From JAIRTY01 sp050257395 (lineage in GTDB: Bacteria; Actinomycetota; Actinomycetes; Streptosporangiales; Streptosporangiaceae), in the NCBI GenBank assembly GCA_050257395.1, contig JBLMWU010000034.1, positions 1 through 38,595 on the forward strand: 38,595 bases of DNA. The letters run 5' to 3'. The translations under genes were made by a program, and so were the position numbers. The notes beneath the pieces are model-generated. The model ran no database searches and was not told the DNA's origin. It saw only the letters and a program-made list of their open reading frames with translations. Positions within the stretch are counted from its first letter, which is position 1, and every line of letters starts with the position of its first letter. Positions 22,403 through 29,839 of this stretch are shown piece after piece.

Positions 22403-23319
22403 CGGCGGCCGCCTGGCTGGCCGCCGGAACGGTCCAGCAGGTACCAGCCGGGTTCCGCATACCCGGTGACCTGATAGCCGCTGGCCATGGCTCCGCCGAG
22501 GTGCTCCCGCACGGCCAGCCGCCACTGGCGGGCCAGGCCGGGGGCGGTGCGGCGGGCCGCCATGATGTCCGCCGGCACCGCGCAGCAGGCCCGGGCCGGC
22601 GTGGCGGGGCCGGTCACGGGAATGCCCGCCGCGGGCTCGCCTGCCGGGCCCGCTGACAAGACGGCCGGGCACCCGGCGCCGGGCTCAGGGCCGGCCGGGA
22701 GGGGGCCGGCCGGCAAGGGGGCGCGCAGGTCCCAGGTCACCGCCAGCCGGTCGGTCTCGGGGTCGTTGATCCCGTCGCTGATCTCGCCGTAGAAGTCCGG
22801 CAGGTACTCGGTCACCCTGGCGCCTAGCCGGGCCAGGTTGAAGCGGGCGTTGCGGCGCAGCAGCGGGTCGAACGTCCAGGTCATGGCGGTGGCCCCGGCA
22901 GCCAGCGCCCACTCCCGCTGCGCCAGCTTGAGCGCCAGGCCGGTGCCCCGGCCCTCGGCCCCGGGGGCGACGCCGGTGATCAGCGAGTAGCAGGAACGGC
23001 TGGCCGGGGGGCCGAATACCGTCACCGAGGCGCCGGTGAGCTGGCCCCCGCGGTATGCGGCGTGCACGCAGCCGCCCGCGTGCGCCAGGCTGCGCATGAG
23101 GTCGTGCGGCATGGGCGGGACCTGCGGGGTGTCCCAGATCACCGCGAACAGGGCGGCGACCGCGTGCAGGCCCGGGACGTCGCTGACGGCCCGGACCTGC
23201 ACGCCCGCCCCCGCCGCCGCGCCGGCCGCCTCGGCGGCGGGGCCGCCGTCTCCGTTGCTGGCCCCTTGGGCCGCGGGGCTGCCGTCCCCGGTGCCCGCCG
23301 CCCGGCCGTCGTCATCCAT
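22399..23319 (-). CDS. COG3375-type GNAT, probable amino acid N-succinyltransferase
   Basis: This 306-aa protein has a disordered Gly/Ala/Asp-rich first 38 residues and a GNAT acyltransferase domain (about 40-200). Its motifs are ITGVAPGAEGRGTGLALKLA for CoA binding, and TFDPLLRRNARFN and EYLPDFYGEISDGIN, characteristic of the COG3375 group. In other bacteria this group is encoded beside N-succinylamino acid racemase and succinylates D-amino acids from succinyl-CoA. The present stop/start overlap with the racemase gene supports the same role. A Pro/Ala-rich insert (205-250) precedes a C-terminal tail. A TATGCT -10 lies nine bases before the ATG, next to the large palindrome. Confidence 0.85.
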   Translation of the reverse strand: MDDDGRAAGTGDGSPAAQGASNGDGGPAAEAAGAAAGAGVQVRAVSDVPGLHAVAALFAVIWDTPQVPPMPHDLMRSLAHAGGCVHAAYRGGQLTGASVTVFGPPASRSCYSLITGVAPGAEGRGTGLALKLAQREWALAAGATAMTWTFDPLLRRNARFNLARLGARVTEYLPDFYGEISDGINDPETDRLAVTWDLRAPLPAGPLPAGPEPGAGCPAVLSAGPAGEPAAGIPVTGPATPARACCAVPADIMAARRTAPGLARQWRLAVREHLGGAMASGYQVTGYAEPGWYLLDRSGGQPGGRR

Positions 23320-23342
23320 GGCAGGGCCAGCATAGGCGGTTT

Positions 23343-23395
23343 CATGATCGTGAAGGATTCTCGGTCACTGTGACTGAAAATCCTTCACGATCATG
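23343..23395. repeat. 53-bp near-perfect palindrome between divergent operons
   Basis: Twenty-six-base arms surround one central T at 23369. The outer 17 bases (CATGATCGTGAAGGATT) are perfect. Further in, one mismatch and one G/T pair interrupt TC and GTCAC. It is AT-richer than its surroundings, covers the -35 position of the leftward GNAT promoter and lies 91 bp before the alcohol dehydrogenase start. It may be an operator, or one copy of a genome-wide palindromic (REP/MITE-like) element. No second copy occurs in this window. Confidence 0.85.
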
Positions 23396-23486
23396 GAGTT
23401 CGGCCGTCAGCTGGCTGGGCGGGGAGGAAGCGGGGTGCGGGGGACGGGTGCCGGCCCGGCGGGGCGGTGGGCCGTACGGTGGAGAC

Positions 23487-24485
23487 GTGCGCGCATGGGT
23501 GGTGGACAAGCCGGGCCCGATGAGCACGGGGCCGCTGGTGCTGACCGAGCGCCCGCGTCCCGACCCGGGCCCGGGGGAACTCCTGGTCCGGGTGCTGGCG
23601 TGCGGGGTATGCCGGACCGACCTGCATCTCGCCGAGGGTGACCTGCCGCCGCACGCCCCTGGCATGACCCCCGGCCACGAGGTGGTCGGCGAGGTGGTGG
23701 CGGCCGGGCCGGGCGCGACCAGGTTCCAGCCCGGCGACCGGGTGGGCGCGGCCTGGCTGGCCGGCACCGACGGGTCCTGCCGCTTCTGCCGGCACGGCCG
23801 GGAGAACCTCTGCCCGGCGTCGGTCTACACCGGCTGGGACCGGCACGGCGGATACGCGGAGTACCTCACGGTCGCGGACGCGTTCGCGCACCCGCTGCCC
23901 GGCGGGTTCAGCGACGCCGAGCTGGCGCCGCTGCTGTGCGCGGGCATCATCGGCTACCGGGCGCTGCGCCGGGCCGAGGTGCCGCCCGGCGGCACCCTCG
24001 GGATCTGGGGCTTCGGCGGGTCGGCGCACCTGGCGGCCCAGGTGGCGCTGGCGCAGGGGGCGGCCGTGCACGTGTTCACCCGCGCCGCCAGCGCCCGCGA
24101 GCTGGCGCTCGGCCTCGGGGTGGCCTCGGCGCAGGACACCTACGACCCGGCGCCCGTCCCGCTCGACTCCGCGATCATCTTCGCGCCGGTCGGCGACATG
24201 GTGCCCGCCGCGCTGGCCGCGCTGGACCGCGGCGGGACGCTGGCGATCGCCGGGATCTACCTGACCGGCATCCCGTCCCTGGAATACCAGCGGCACCTGT
24301 TCCAGGAGCGGAACCTGCGCAGCGTCACCTCCAACACCCGGGGGGACGCGGGGGAGTTCCTCACCCTCGCCGAGCGGCTGCGGATCCGGGTCACCACCAC
24401 CCCGTACCGGTTCGACCAGGCCGGTCAGGCGCTCGCCGACCTGGCGGGCGACCGGGTGCACGGTGCCGCCGTGCTGCTGATGTAG
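23487..24485 (+). CDS. Zinc-dependent alcohol dehydrogenase (MDR family)
   Basis: This 332-aa medium-chain dehydrogenase has catalytic-zinc motifs CGVCRTDLH (with Cys42) and GHE (63-65). The NAD-binding turn GIWGFGGSAHLAAQVA resembles AdhA-type enzymes. The structural-zinc lobe reads GSCRFCRHGRENLC, with only three of the usual four cysteines, so that site may be incomplete. I chose the GTG at 23487 because GGTGGAG lies just upstream and the sequence before it is not family-like. TACGGT at leaderless spacing is also present. The gene is 39 nt before the M19 dipeptidase gene and is likely co-transcribed. The substrate is unknown. Confidence 0.87.
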   Translation: MRAWVVDKPGPMSTGPLVLTERPRPDPGPGELLVRVLACGVCRTDLHLAEGDLPPHAPGMTPGHEVVGEVVAAGPGATRFQPGDRVGAAWLAGTDGSCRFCRHGRENLCPASVYTGWDRHGGYAEYLTVADAFAHPLPGGFSDAELAPLLCAGIIGYRALRRAEVPPGGTLGIWGFGGSAHLAAQVALAQGAAVHVFTRAASARELALGLGVASAQDTYDPAPVPLDSAIIFAPVGDMVPAALAALDRGGTLAIAGIYLTGIPSLEYQRHLFQERNLRSVTSNTRGDAGEFLTLAERLRIRVTTTPYRFDQAGQALADLAGDRVHGAAVLLM

Positions 24486-24524
24486 TGCGGCCCCGCCGCC
24501 GGCCGGTCCCGTAAGGTGGCGACC

Positions 24525-25733
24525 GTGACCACCGACGCAGCCCGCGACCTGCTTGGCCGTCACCCGCTCGTCGACGGCCACAACGACCTGGCCTGGGAGC
24601 TGCGCGAGGCCGGCCGCCCCGATCCGGCCCAGACCGACCTGACGCAGCCGGTGAGCTTCACCCAGACGGACTTCCGGCGGCTCGCCCAGGGCGGGGTCGG
24701 GGCGCAGTTCTGGTCCGTGTACGTGCCCGCCAGCCTGCAGGGCGACGCGGCGGTCGCGGCCACCCTGGAGCAGATCGACTTCGTCCGGCGGATGGTCCGG
24801 GCCTATCCGGACGTGCTCGAGCTGGCCCGCACCGCCGGCGACGTGGAGCGGATCAACGCCGGCGGCAAGCTGGCCTCGCTGATCGGCGCGGAAGGGGGCC
24901 ACTCGATCGGCTGCTCCCTGGGCGTGCTGCGGGTGCTGTACGGGATCGGCGTCCGCTACCTGACGCTCACCCACAGCGCGAACGTGCCGTGGGCGGATTC
25001 GGCCACGGACGAGCCGGCCGCCGGCGGCCTGACCGCGTTCGGCCGCCTGGTCGTGGGGGAGATGCAGCGGCTCGGCATGCTGGTGGACCTGTCCCACGTG
25101 TCGCCCGCCACCATGGCCGGCGCGCTGGACGCGGCCGAGGCGCCGGTGATCTTCTCGCACTCCAGCACCCGGGCGCTGTGCGACCATCCGCGCAACGTCC
25201 CCGACGAGATCCTCGCCCGGCTGCCAGCGGCCGGCGGGGTGTGCATGGTCACCTTTGTGCCGTCGTTCGTGTCGCAGGAGTGCCGCGACTGGGACCGCGG
25301 CCTGCACGCGGAGCTGGAACGGCGCGGGCTGGACCAGTGGGACCGGGAGAGCAGGGCGGCTGTCCGCGCCGAGCTCGCGGCCCGCCAGCCCCCGCCGGTG
25401 GCGACCGTCGCGCAGGTCGCCGACCACGTCGAGCATGTCCGCGAGGTGGCCGGGGTGGCGCACGTGGGCATCGGCGGCGACTTCGACGGCACCGACGAGC
25501 TGCCCGAGGGCCTGGCCGATGTGTCCCGCTACCCGGCGCTGTTCGCCGAGCTGCTGGACCGCGGCTGGAGCGAAGCCGACTGCGCGGCGCTGGCCCGCGG
25601 CAACATCCTGCGGGTGATGCGGGACGCCGAGGCCGCGGCCAGCGCCATCTCCGCCCGGCGCGGGCCCTGCCTGGACCGGATCGAGGACGTGGACGCGCCC
25701 GCAGCCGCCGGCGAGGCCAGCCCGGTCAGCTGA
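24525..25733 (+). CDS. M19 family (renal-type) membrane dipeptidase
   Basis: This is a 402-aa binuclear-zinc dipeptidase of peptidase family M19. The metal ligands are visible: His19 and Asp21 (DGHND), Glu123 (GAEGGHSIG), His191 (DLSHVS) and His212 (FSHSSTRALCDHPRN). A later GGDFDGTDELP motif holds the conserved Asp. Characterised actinobacterial relatives cleave L-Xaa-D-Xaa dipeptides. That would feed D-amino acids to the divergent racemase operon, an inference from position. The GTG at 24525 is preferred because GGTGG precedes it; a GTG at 24516 is the alternative. It overlaps the convergent DUF427 gene by eight bases. Confidence 0.92.
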   Translation: MTTDAARDLLGRHPLVDGHNDLAWELREAGRPDPAQTDLTQPVSFTQTDFRRLAQGGVGAQFWSVYVPASLQGDAAVAATLEQIDFVRRMVRAYPDVLELARTAGDVERINAGGKLASLIGAEGGHSIGCSLGVLRVLYGIGVRYLTLTHSANVPWADSATDEPAAGGLTAFGRLVVGEMQRLGMLVDLSHVSPATMAGALDAAEAPVIFSHSSTRALCDHPRNVPDEILARLPAAGGVCMVTFVPSFVSQECRDWDRGLHAELERRGLDQWDRESRAAVRAELAARQPPPVATVAQVADHVEHVREVAGVAHVGIGGDFDGTDELPEGLADVSRYPALFAELLDRGWSEADCAALARGNILRVMRDAEAAASAISARRGPCLDRIEDVDAPAAAGEASPVS

Positions 25734-26475
25734 AGTGGGTGCGCGGGCGCTCCTGCGGCTCGCCGTCGATGAACAGGTCCACCTTCTCGTTGTAGAAGCA
25801 GGCCAGCCCGGCGATCTTCTGGCTCTCCGGCAGCGGGGCGCGGTAGATCCACACGATGTCCTCGTGCACCGCCTGGCCCGTGTCCACCGACCAGTAGCCG
25901 GCCGTGCCCTTGTAGGGGCACCGGCTGCTGCTCTCCGACGGCCGCAGCAGGTCCATCCGGACGTCGGTGAGCGGCAGGTAGTACCGGGGCGGCAGGCCGG
26001 TCTCGAACAGGATGCGCGGCTGGCGGGAGTCGGCCACGGTGACGCCGTCCAGTTCCACCCGGACGTGCCGGGAGCTGGCGAGGATGTCCACCCGCTTGTA
26101 GGGGTCGCGGGGGTGCACGTAGACCGGCTCGTCCTCCTCGAGCCATTCGCTCATCGACGCCCAGTCCAGCCGGACCAGCTCCCGCAGCGCGGGCAGCGGC
26201 GAGTCCGGGTACCGGAGAGCGGCCCGCTCAGCCGTCCCCGCCGCCGTCTTGACGTGCAGGACCTCAGCGTCGCCGCGGCTGGGGGAGTGCTCGGTCTCGC
26301 CGGCCGGGATGAGCTCGGCCCGCACGTCGGCGGCCGGGAAGTAGTAGGCCGGGTAGTACGGCCACTCCCACACCAGCACCGGCCGGGCCGTGTCCGCGAC
26401 CAGCTGGCCGTTCAGATAGGCGCGGACGCGCTTGCGCCCTTCCTCGATCCGGATCCCGCGCTCCTGCGTGCTCAT
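25726..26475 (-). CDS. DUF427 protein with two repeats
   Basis: This 249-aa protein contains two copies of the DUF427 beta-rich fold. The first copy has RVRAYLNGQLVADTARPVLV and YYFPAADVRAELI. The second has HVRVELDGVTVADSRQP and YYLPLTDVRMDLL, followed by the typical CPYKGTAGYW and the end FYNEKVDLFIDG. The biochemical function of DUF427 is unknown. The ATG at 26475 has AAAGG upstream. It is divergent from the ppx gene and convergent with the dipeptidase gene, which it overlaps. Confidence 0.88.
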   Translation of the reverse strand: MSTQERGIRIEEGRKRVRAYLNGQLVADTARPVLVWEWPYYPAYYFPAADVRAELIPAGETEHSPSRGDAEVLHVKTAAGTAERAALRYPDSPLPALRELVRLDWASMSEWLEEDEPVYVHPRDPYKRVDILASSRHVRVELDGVTVADSRQPRILFETGLPPRYYLPLTDVRMDLLRPSESSSRCPYKGTAGYWSVDTGQAVHEDIVWIYRAPLPESQKIAGLACFYNEKVDLFIDGEPQERPRTHFS

Positions 26476-26506
26476 GACTGCCTTTCCGGGAGAGGGCAGG
26501 CCAGGG

Positions 26507-26535
26507 GTGAATGGGCCGCCCGGGCCCAGTAGCGT
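26507..26535 (+). promoter_or_regulatory. Possible leaderless promoter of the Ppx gene
   Basis: GTGAAT, 17 bp and TAGCGT, with the ATG six bases further. No ribosome-binding site is present. The -35 is weak. Confidence 0.3.
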
Positions 26536-26541
26536 CAAGAT

Positions 26542-27471
26542 ATGCGACTCGGTGTCCTGGACGTGGGGTCCAATACGGTTCATTTCCTGGTGGTGGACGC
26601 CCACCAGGGCGCCCGGCCGCTGCCGGTGTACTCCCACAAGGCGGAGCTGCACCTCGGCGACCACCTGGACGAGGGCAACCGGCTGTCCGCGGAGTGCGCC
26701 CGGGGGCTGCGCGGGTTTTTCGGCGAGGCGCTGCAGATCGCCGAGGACAAGGGCGTGGAGGAGCTGCTCGCCTTCGCCACCTCGGCGGTCCGCGACGCGG
26801 TGAACGGCGAGGAGGTGCTCAGGAAGATCCACACTGACACCAAGGTGGACATCCGGGTCCTGTCCGGGCCGGAGGAGGCCAGGCTGACCTTCCTCGCCGC
26901 CCGCCGCTGGTTCGGCTGGTCCTCCGGCAAGGTGCTGCTGCTGGACATCGGCGGCGGCTCGCTGGAGATTGCCTCGGGCAGCGAGGAGGACCCGGACGTG
27001 GCCATCTCTGTGCCGCTGGGGGCCGGCCGCCTCACCCGCGACTGGCTGACCGGCGACCCGCCGCCCGCGGACCAGGTCCGGCAGCTGCGCAAGCACATCC
27101 GGGCCGAGATCGGCCGCCGGGCCGGCGAGGTGGTGCGGCTGGGCCAGGCCGACCGGGCCGTCGCCACCTCCAAGACCTTCAAGCAGCTCGCCCGCATCGC
27201 GGGCGCCGCGCCCTCCAGCGAGGGCCCCTACCTGCGGCGGGTGGTCAGCCAGGAGGCGATCACCGACCTGTCACAGCGGCTGCCGGTGATGACCGTGGAG
27301 CAGCGGGCGGAGCTGCCGGGCGTGTCCCGCGGCCGGGCACCCCAGCTGGCCGCCGGGGCGCTGGTCGCCGATGCCGCGATGGACCTGTTCGGCCTCACCG
27401 AACTGTGGATCTGCCCGTGGGCGCTGCGGGAAGGCGTCATCCTGCGGCGGCTGGACATGCTCACGGCGTGA
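26542..27471 (+). CDS. Ppx/GppA family phosphatase (exopolyphosphatase-like)
   Basis: This 309-aa protein is of the short, actinobacterial Ppx/GppA type. The ASKHA-fold motifs are LDVGSNTVHFLVVD (phosphate-1), FATSAVRDA, LSGPEEARLTF, LDIGGGSLEI (phosphate-2) and the C-terminal GALVADAAMDLFG. It hydrolyses polyphosphate or pppGpp-type substrates. Short forms of about 310-340 residues, such as mycobacterial Rv0496, have modest exopolyphosphatase activity. The ATG at 26542 appears leaderless. A tandem terminator follows immediately. Confidence 0.9.
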   Translation: MRLGVLDVGSNTVHFLVVDAHQGARPLPVYSHKAELHLGDHLDEGNRLSAECARGLRGFFGEALQIAEDKGVEELLAFATSAVRDAVNGEEVLRKIHTDTKVDIRVLSGPEEARLTFLAARRWFGWSSGKVLLLDIGGGSLEIASGSEEDPDVAISVPLGAGRLTRDWLTGDPPPADQVRQLRKHIRAEIGRRAGEVVRLGQADRAVATSKTFKQLARIAGAAPSSEGPYLRRVVSQEAITDLSQRLPVMTVEQRAELPGVSRGRAPQLAAGALVADAAMDLFGLTELWICPWALREGVILRRLDMLTA

Positions 27472-27513
27472 CCGCCCGGCCCCGGGGGAGCCGGGCGGGC
27501 CGCCGCAGGCGGC
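27472..27513. terminator. Tandem hairpins after the Ppx gene
   Basis: CCGCCCGGC/GCCGGGCGG is a nine-base perfect stem with a nine-base loop, immediately after the stop codon. It is followed by GCCGCC/GGCGGC with a GCA loop. Placed between convergent genes, it probably terminates both. Confidence 0.65.
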
Positions 27514-27536
27514 GGGAGCCGGTCCGGGCCAGCCGG

Positions 27537-28673
27537 TTATTCGGGCAGGACCCGGACGTTCTCGCCGCTGGCGGTGCTGCCGGTCTGGCCGGCCCGCGGT
27601 GACCGCCCGGTCGGGGCGAGCCCGCCGTCCTCCCGCTGGCCGGACCGCTCGCCGCGGTCCGCCGCTGGCGTGGCGCTGCGCGGGGCCGGCTGGGCGGGCA
27701 GGGGCGGCGGGGCGGGTGGCGCCGGGTGGGCCGGCGGCGCCGCGTGCGCGGGCTGGGGGGCCGGCGCGGGCTGGCCGGCCGGGGCCGGGCGGCTGGCCTG
27801 GCTGGGGCCGGCCGGGCTCTTCGCCCGCTCCTCGGGGGCGGCGTGCGGGGCCGGGCGGGCCGCGGGGGCCGGCGCGGCCCCGTGCCGGCCGTCCTGGGCG
27901 CCGCGGGCCTGGGGCACGGCGCCCGCGCCGGTGGCCGCGGCGACCGTCTTGGCGACCTCGTCCTCCAGCGAGCCGCGGGCCACCTCGCTGGCGACCAGGT
28001 TGGTGACCACGTCCCGGATCTCGGTGAGCCGCCGCAGGGTCTCGGTGTGGCGGGACATCAGCAGGTTCAGCCGCCGTTCCGCGCCGTCGTGGATGGCCGT
28101 GGCCCGGGTGGTGGCCTCGTCGAGCATCTGCTTGGCCTGGGAGGTGGCCGAGGCCACCGTGTTCTCGGCCTTCTTGTGGGCCTCCGCCACGGCCCGCTCG
28201 GTCTCGGCGCGGGCCGCGTTGCGCAGCTTGTCCGCTTCCGCGCGGGCCTGGGCGATGGCGTTCTCCGCCTGCTCCTGGGCGGCGGTCAGCATCCGCTCGG
28301 TCTGGTCGCGGGCCTCCGACCGCACCCGGTCCGCGTCCTGCTTCGCTTCCTCGCGCTGCCGGGCGATGTCATCCTGCACCCGCGCCCGCTGGGCCTTGGC
28401 CTCGTCATCGGCCAGCTTGAGGATCTGGCCGACCCGCTCGCTGACCTCCTCGTGGGCCGGCTTGCCCGCCGCGCTCTGCCGGAGCCGCTCCATCTCGTCG
28501 AGCGCCCGGGAAAGCCGCTCCTCGAGATCCCGGTTGCGCTCCTCGAAATCACGCGAGCGCCTCCGCATCCGGGCGACGTATTCGTCGACCTGGTGGCGGC
28601 TGTAGCCACGCATCTGCACTTCGAATGCGTCTTCTTGATCCAGGTCCGACATGAGATCAGCGTGTTCAGTCAT
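27537..28673 (-). CDS. DivIVA-like coiled-coil protein
   Basis: This is a 378-aa protein. The N-terminal FEVQMRGYSRHQVDEYVARM matches the DivIVA membrane-binding module. It is followed by a long coiled coil (about 35-235) of Glu/Arg/Ala heptads. A Pro/Ala-rich, probably disordered tail (about 255-375) completes it. In actinobacteria such proteins organise polar growth, cell-wall synthesis or hyphal tips (Wag31, FilP/Scy-like relatives). This one is not the main Wag31, which normally sits beside ftsZ/sepF genes. The ATG at 28673 was chosen as the first before the conserved motif; 28652 is the alternative. Neither has a good ribosome-binding site. Confidence 0.85.
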   Translation of the reverse strand: MTEHADLMSDLDQEDAFEVQMRGYSRHQVDEYVARMRRRSRDFEERNRDLEERLSRALDEMERLRQSAAGKPAHEEVSERVGQILKLADDEAKAQRARVQDDIARQREEAKQDADRVRSEARDQTERMLTAAQEQAENAIAQARAEADKLRNAARAETERAVAEAHKKAENTVASATSQAKQMLDEATTRATAIHDGAERRLNLLMSRHTETLRRLTEIRDVVTNLVASEVARGSLEDEVAKTVAAATGAGAVPQARGAQDGRHGAAPAPAARPAPHAAPEERAKSPAGPSQASRPAPAGQPAPAPQPAHAAPPAHPAPPAPPPLPAQPAPRSATPAADRGERSGQREDGGLAPTGRSPRAGQTGSTASGENVRVLPE

Positions 28674-28939
28674 GATGGCATCCGAGTAGTGAAGCAGGCA
28701 GATCGCTGCCCGGGCCGGGACAGACGCGGACAGGGCCGCCTGAGCGGGCAAGGTTGCGGACGAGCACAGTCACTGCGGCACGACTCTGGCGTCGACCACC
28801 ACGGCGCGCAAGCGAAACCAGCGATTGCCCTCGTTTGCCAAAATTATGTCGCAGGCACGCCCGCAAGGAGGGCTGACGCCTGAATCAGTCCCGGTCCCGC
28901 CGGGAATCGGCCACGCCCCGCCGCGGCGGAAGGGGAGTC

Positions 28940-29485
28940 ATGGACAGCGCCCTGATCGGATCACTGGACGGCGGCTCGGCCGTCCCGGTCATCGACCCGC
29001 AGGCGTGGGTGGCCCCGGGGGCGGTGGTGGTGGGGCGGGTGACGCTCGGGCCGGGGGCCAGCGTCTGGTACGGGTCGGTGCTGCGGGCCGACGAGGACGA
29101 CATCGTGGTCGGCCCGGACTGCAACATCCAGGACCAGTGCTGCCTGCACGTGGATCCCGGCGAGCCGGTCGTGCTCGGCGAGCGGGTCTCGCTGGGGCAC
29201 CGGGCCACGGTGCACGGGGCGGAGGTGGGCGCCGGTGCCCTCATCGGGGTCGGCGCGATCGTGCTCGGCCGGGCCCGGATCGGGGAGGGCGCGCTGATCG
29301 CGGCCGGGACCGTCATCCGGCCCGGGCAGCAGGTGCCCGCCGGGGTGCTGGTGGCCGGGGTGCCGGGGCGGATCGTCCGGGACCTGACCGAGGCGGACCG
29401 GCAGACGTTCGCCGACACGCCGGAGCGGTACCGGCAGCGGGCGGCCCGGCACCGCAAGGCCGTCTGGCGTGAGATAACGGGCTGA
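28940..29485 (+). CDS. Gamma-class carbonic anhydrase-like protein
   Basis: This 181-aa left-handed beta-helix protein has hexapeptide repeats (VAPGAVVVGRVTLGPGAS, VGAGALIGVGAIVLGRARIG). The metal-site histidines of gamma-carbonic anhydrases are visible in CLHVD, LGHRA and TVHGA. It also has WYGSVLRADEDDI and NIQDQ. The closest relatives are the YrdA/PaaY/CaiE-type 'gamma carbonic anhydrase family proteins', of which only some hydrate carbon dioxide. The ATG at 28940 follows AAGGGGAG. It stands alone between divergent and convergent neighbours. Confidence 0.9.
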   Translation: MDSALIGSLDGGSAVPVIDPQAWVAPGAVVVGRVTLGPGASVWYGSVLRADEDDIVVGPDCNIQDQCCLHVDPGEPVVLGERVSLGHRATVHGAEVGAGALIGVGAIVLGRARIGEGALIAAGTVIRPGQQVPAGVLVAGVPGRIVRDLTEADRQTFADTPERYRQRAARHRKAVWREITG

Positions 29486-29544
29486 TCTCGGGTATCCGCG
29501 GCGGGCTATTTACCGGATGGCCCCAGGTGGCACGCGCCGCTTCT

Positions 29545-29574
29545 TTGAATTGTTATCCGGTTCCCGGGTAAAAT
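29545..29574 (+). promoter_or_regulatory. Promoter of the small 50-aa gene
   Basis: TTGAAT, an 18-bp spacer and TAAAAT lie in an AT-richer patch. Transcription from about 29581 would give a 5' leader of about 105 nt before the GTG at 29687. Confidence 0.5.
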
Positions 29575-29594
29575 CCGTAACTGCTGGTCCAGGA

Positions 29595-29612
29595 ATGACC
29601 CTGATGGGTCAT
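29595..29612 (+). promoter_or_regulatory. Hairpin in the 5' leader of the small gene
   Basis: ATGACCC and GGGTCAT, seven-base perfect arms with a TGAT loop, lie about 15 nt after the predicted transcription start. It could be an operator or an RNA stem. Confidence 0.35.
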
Positions 29613-29686
29613 GCGGGGGCGTCGGACCGCGTCGTAGCCTTGTTGCGAGGGTTCCGCGGATCCGCTCGGCGATGGAGGTGGGCGCG

Positions 29687-29839
29687 GTGCGTGAGCGTCT
29701 CGATCTTCGCGTCCACGACAGCGTGGCGCTCGACGAGATAGAGCTCTATGCCGAAGTTCTCAGTGCCGTTGCTGCGAGTGACCGACCGCTTACTCCTGAG
29801 GAGCTTGACGAGGTTCTGGGTGTCCGGGCAGTGAGCTGA
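29687..29839 (+). CDS. Small conserved-type acidic protein (50 aa)
   Basis: This 50-residue protein begins MRERLDLRVHDSVALDEIE and has an acidic helical end, PLTPEELDEVLGV. Small proteins of this style (DEIEL...ASDRPL...EEID.LLGV) recur in actinobacteria, and the function is unknown. GGAGGTG precedes the GTG at optimal spacing; an in-frame ATG at 29672 is the alternative. It has its own promoter and overlaps the 3' end of the convergent mshD gene by 50 bp. Confidence 0.7.
   Translation: MRERLDLRVHDSVALDEIELYAEVLSAVAASDRPLTPEELDEVLGVRAVS

Noticed and set aside
19724..22474. 916-codon plus-strand open frame
   Set aside because: It is antisense to the PLP-enzyme and racemase genes, both of which have full catalytic motifs. 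The frame has none.
24956..25492. Minus-strand frame within the M19 dipeptidase gene
   Set aside because: It is a shadow of the M19 gene, whose metal ligands are all in the plus-strand frame.
29595..29741. Small frame starting at the ATG in the 29595-29612 hairpin
   Set aside because: It overlaps the better-supported 50-aa gene out of frame, and its translation is Arg/Ser/Trp-rich without family likeness.
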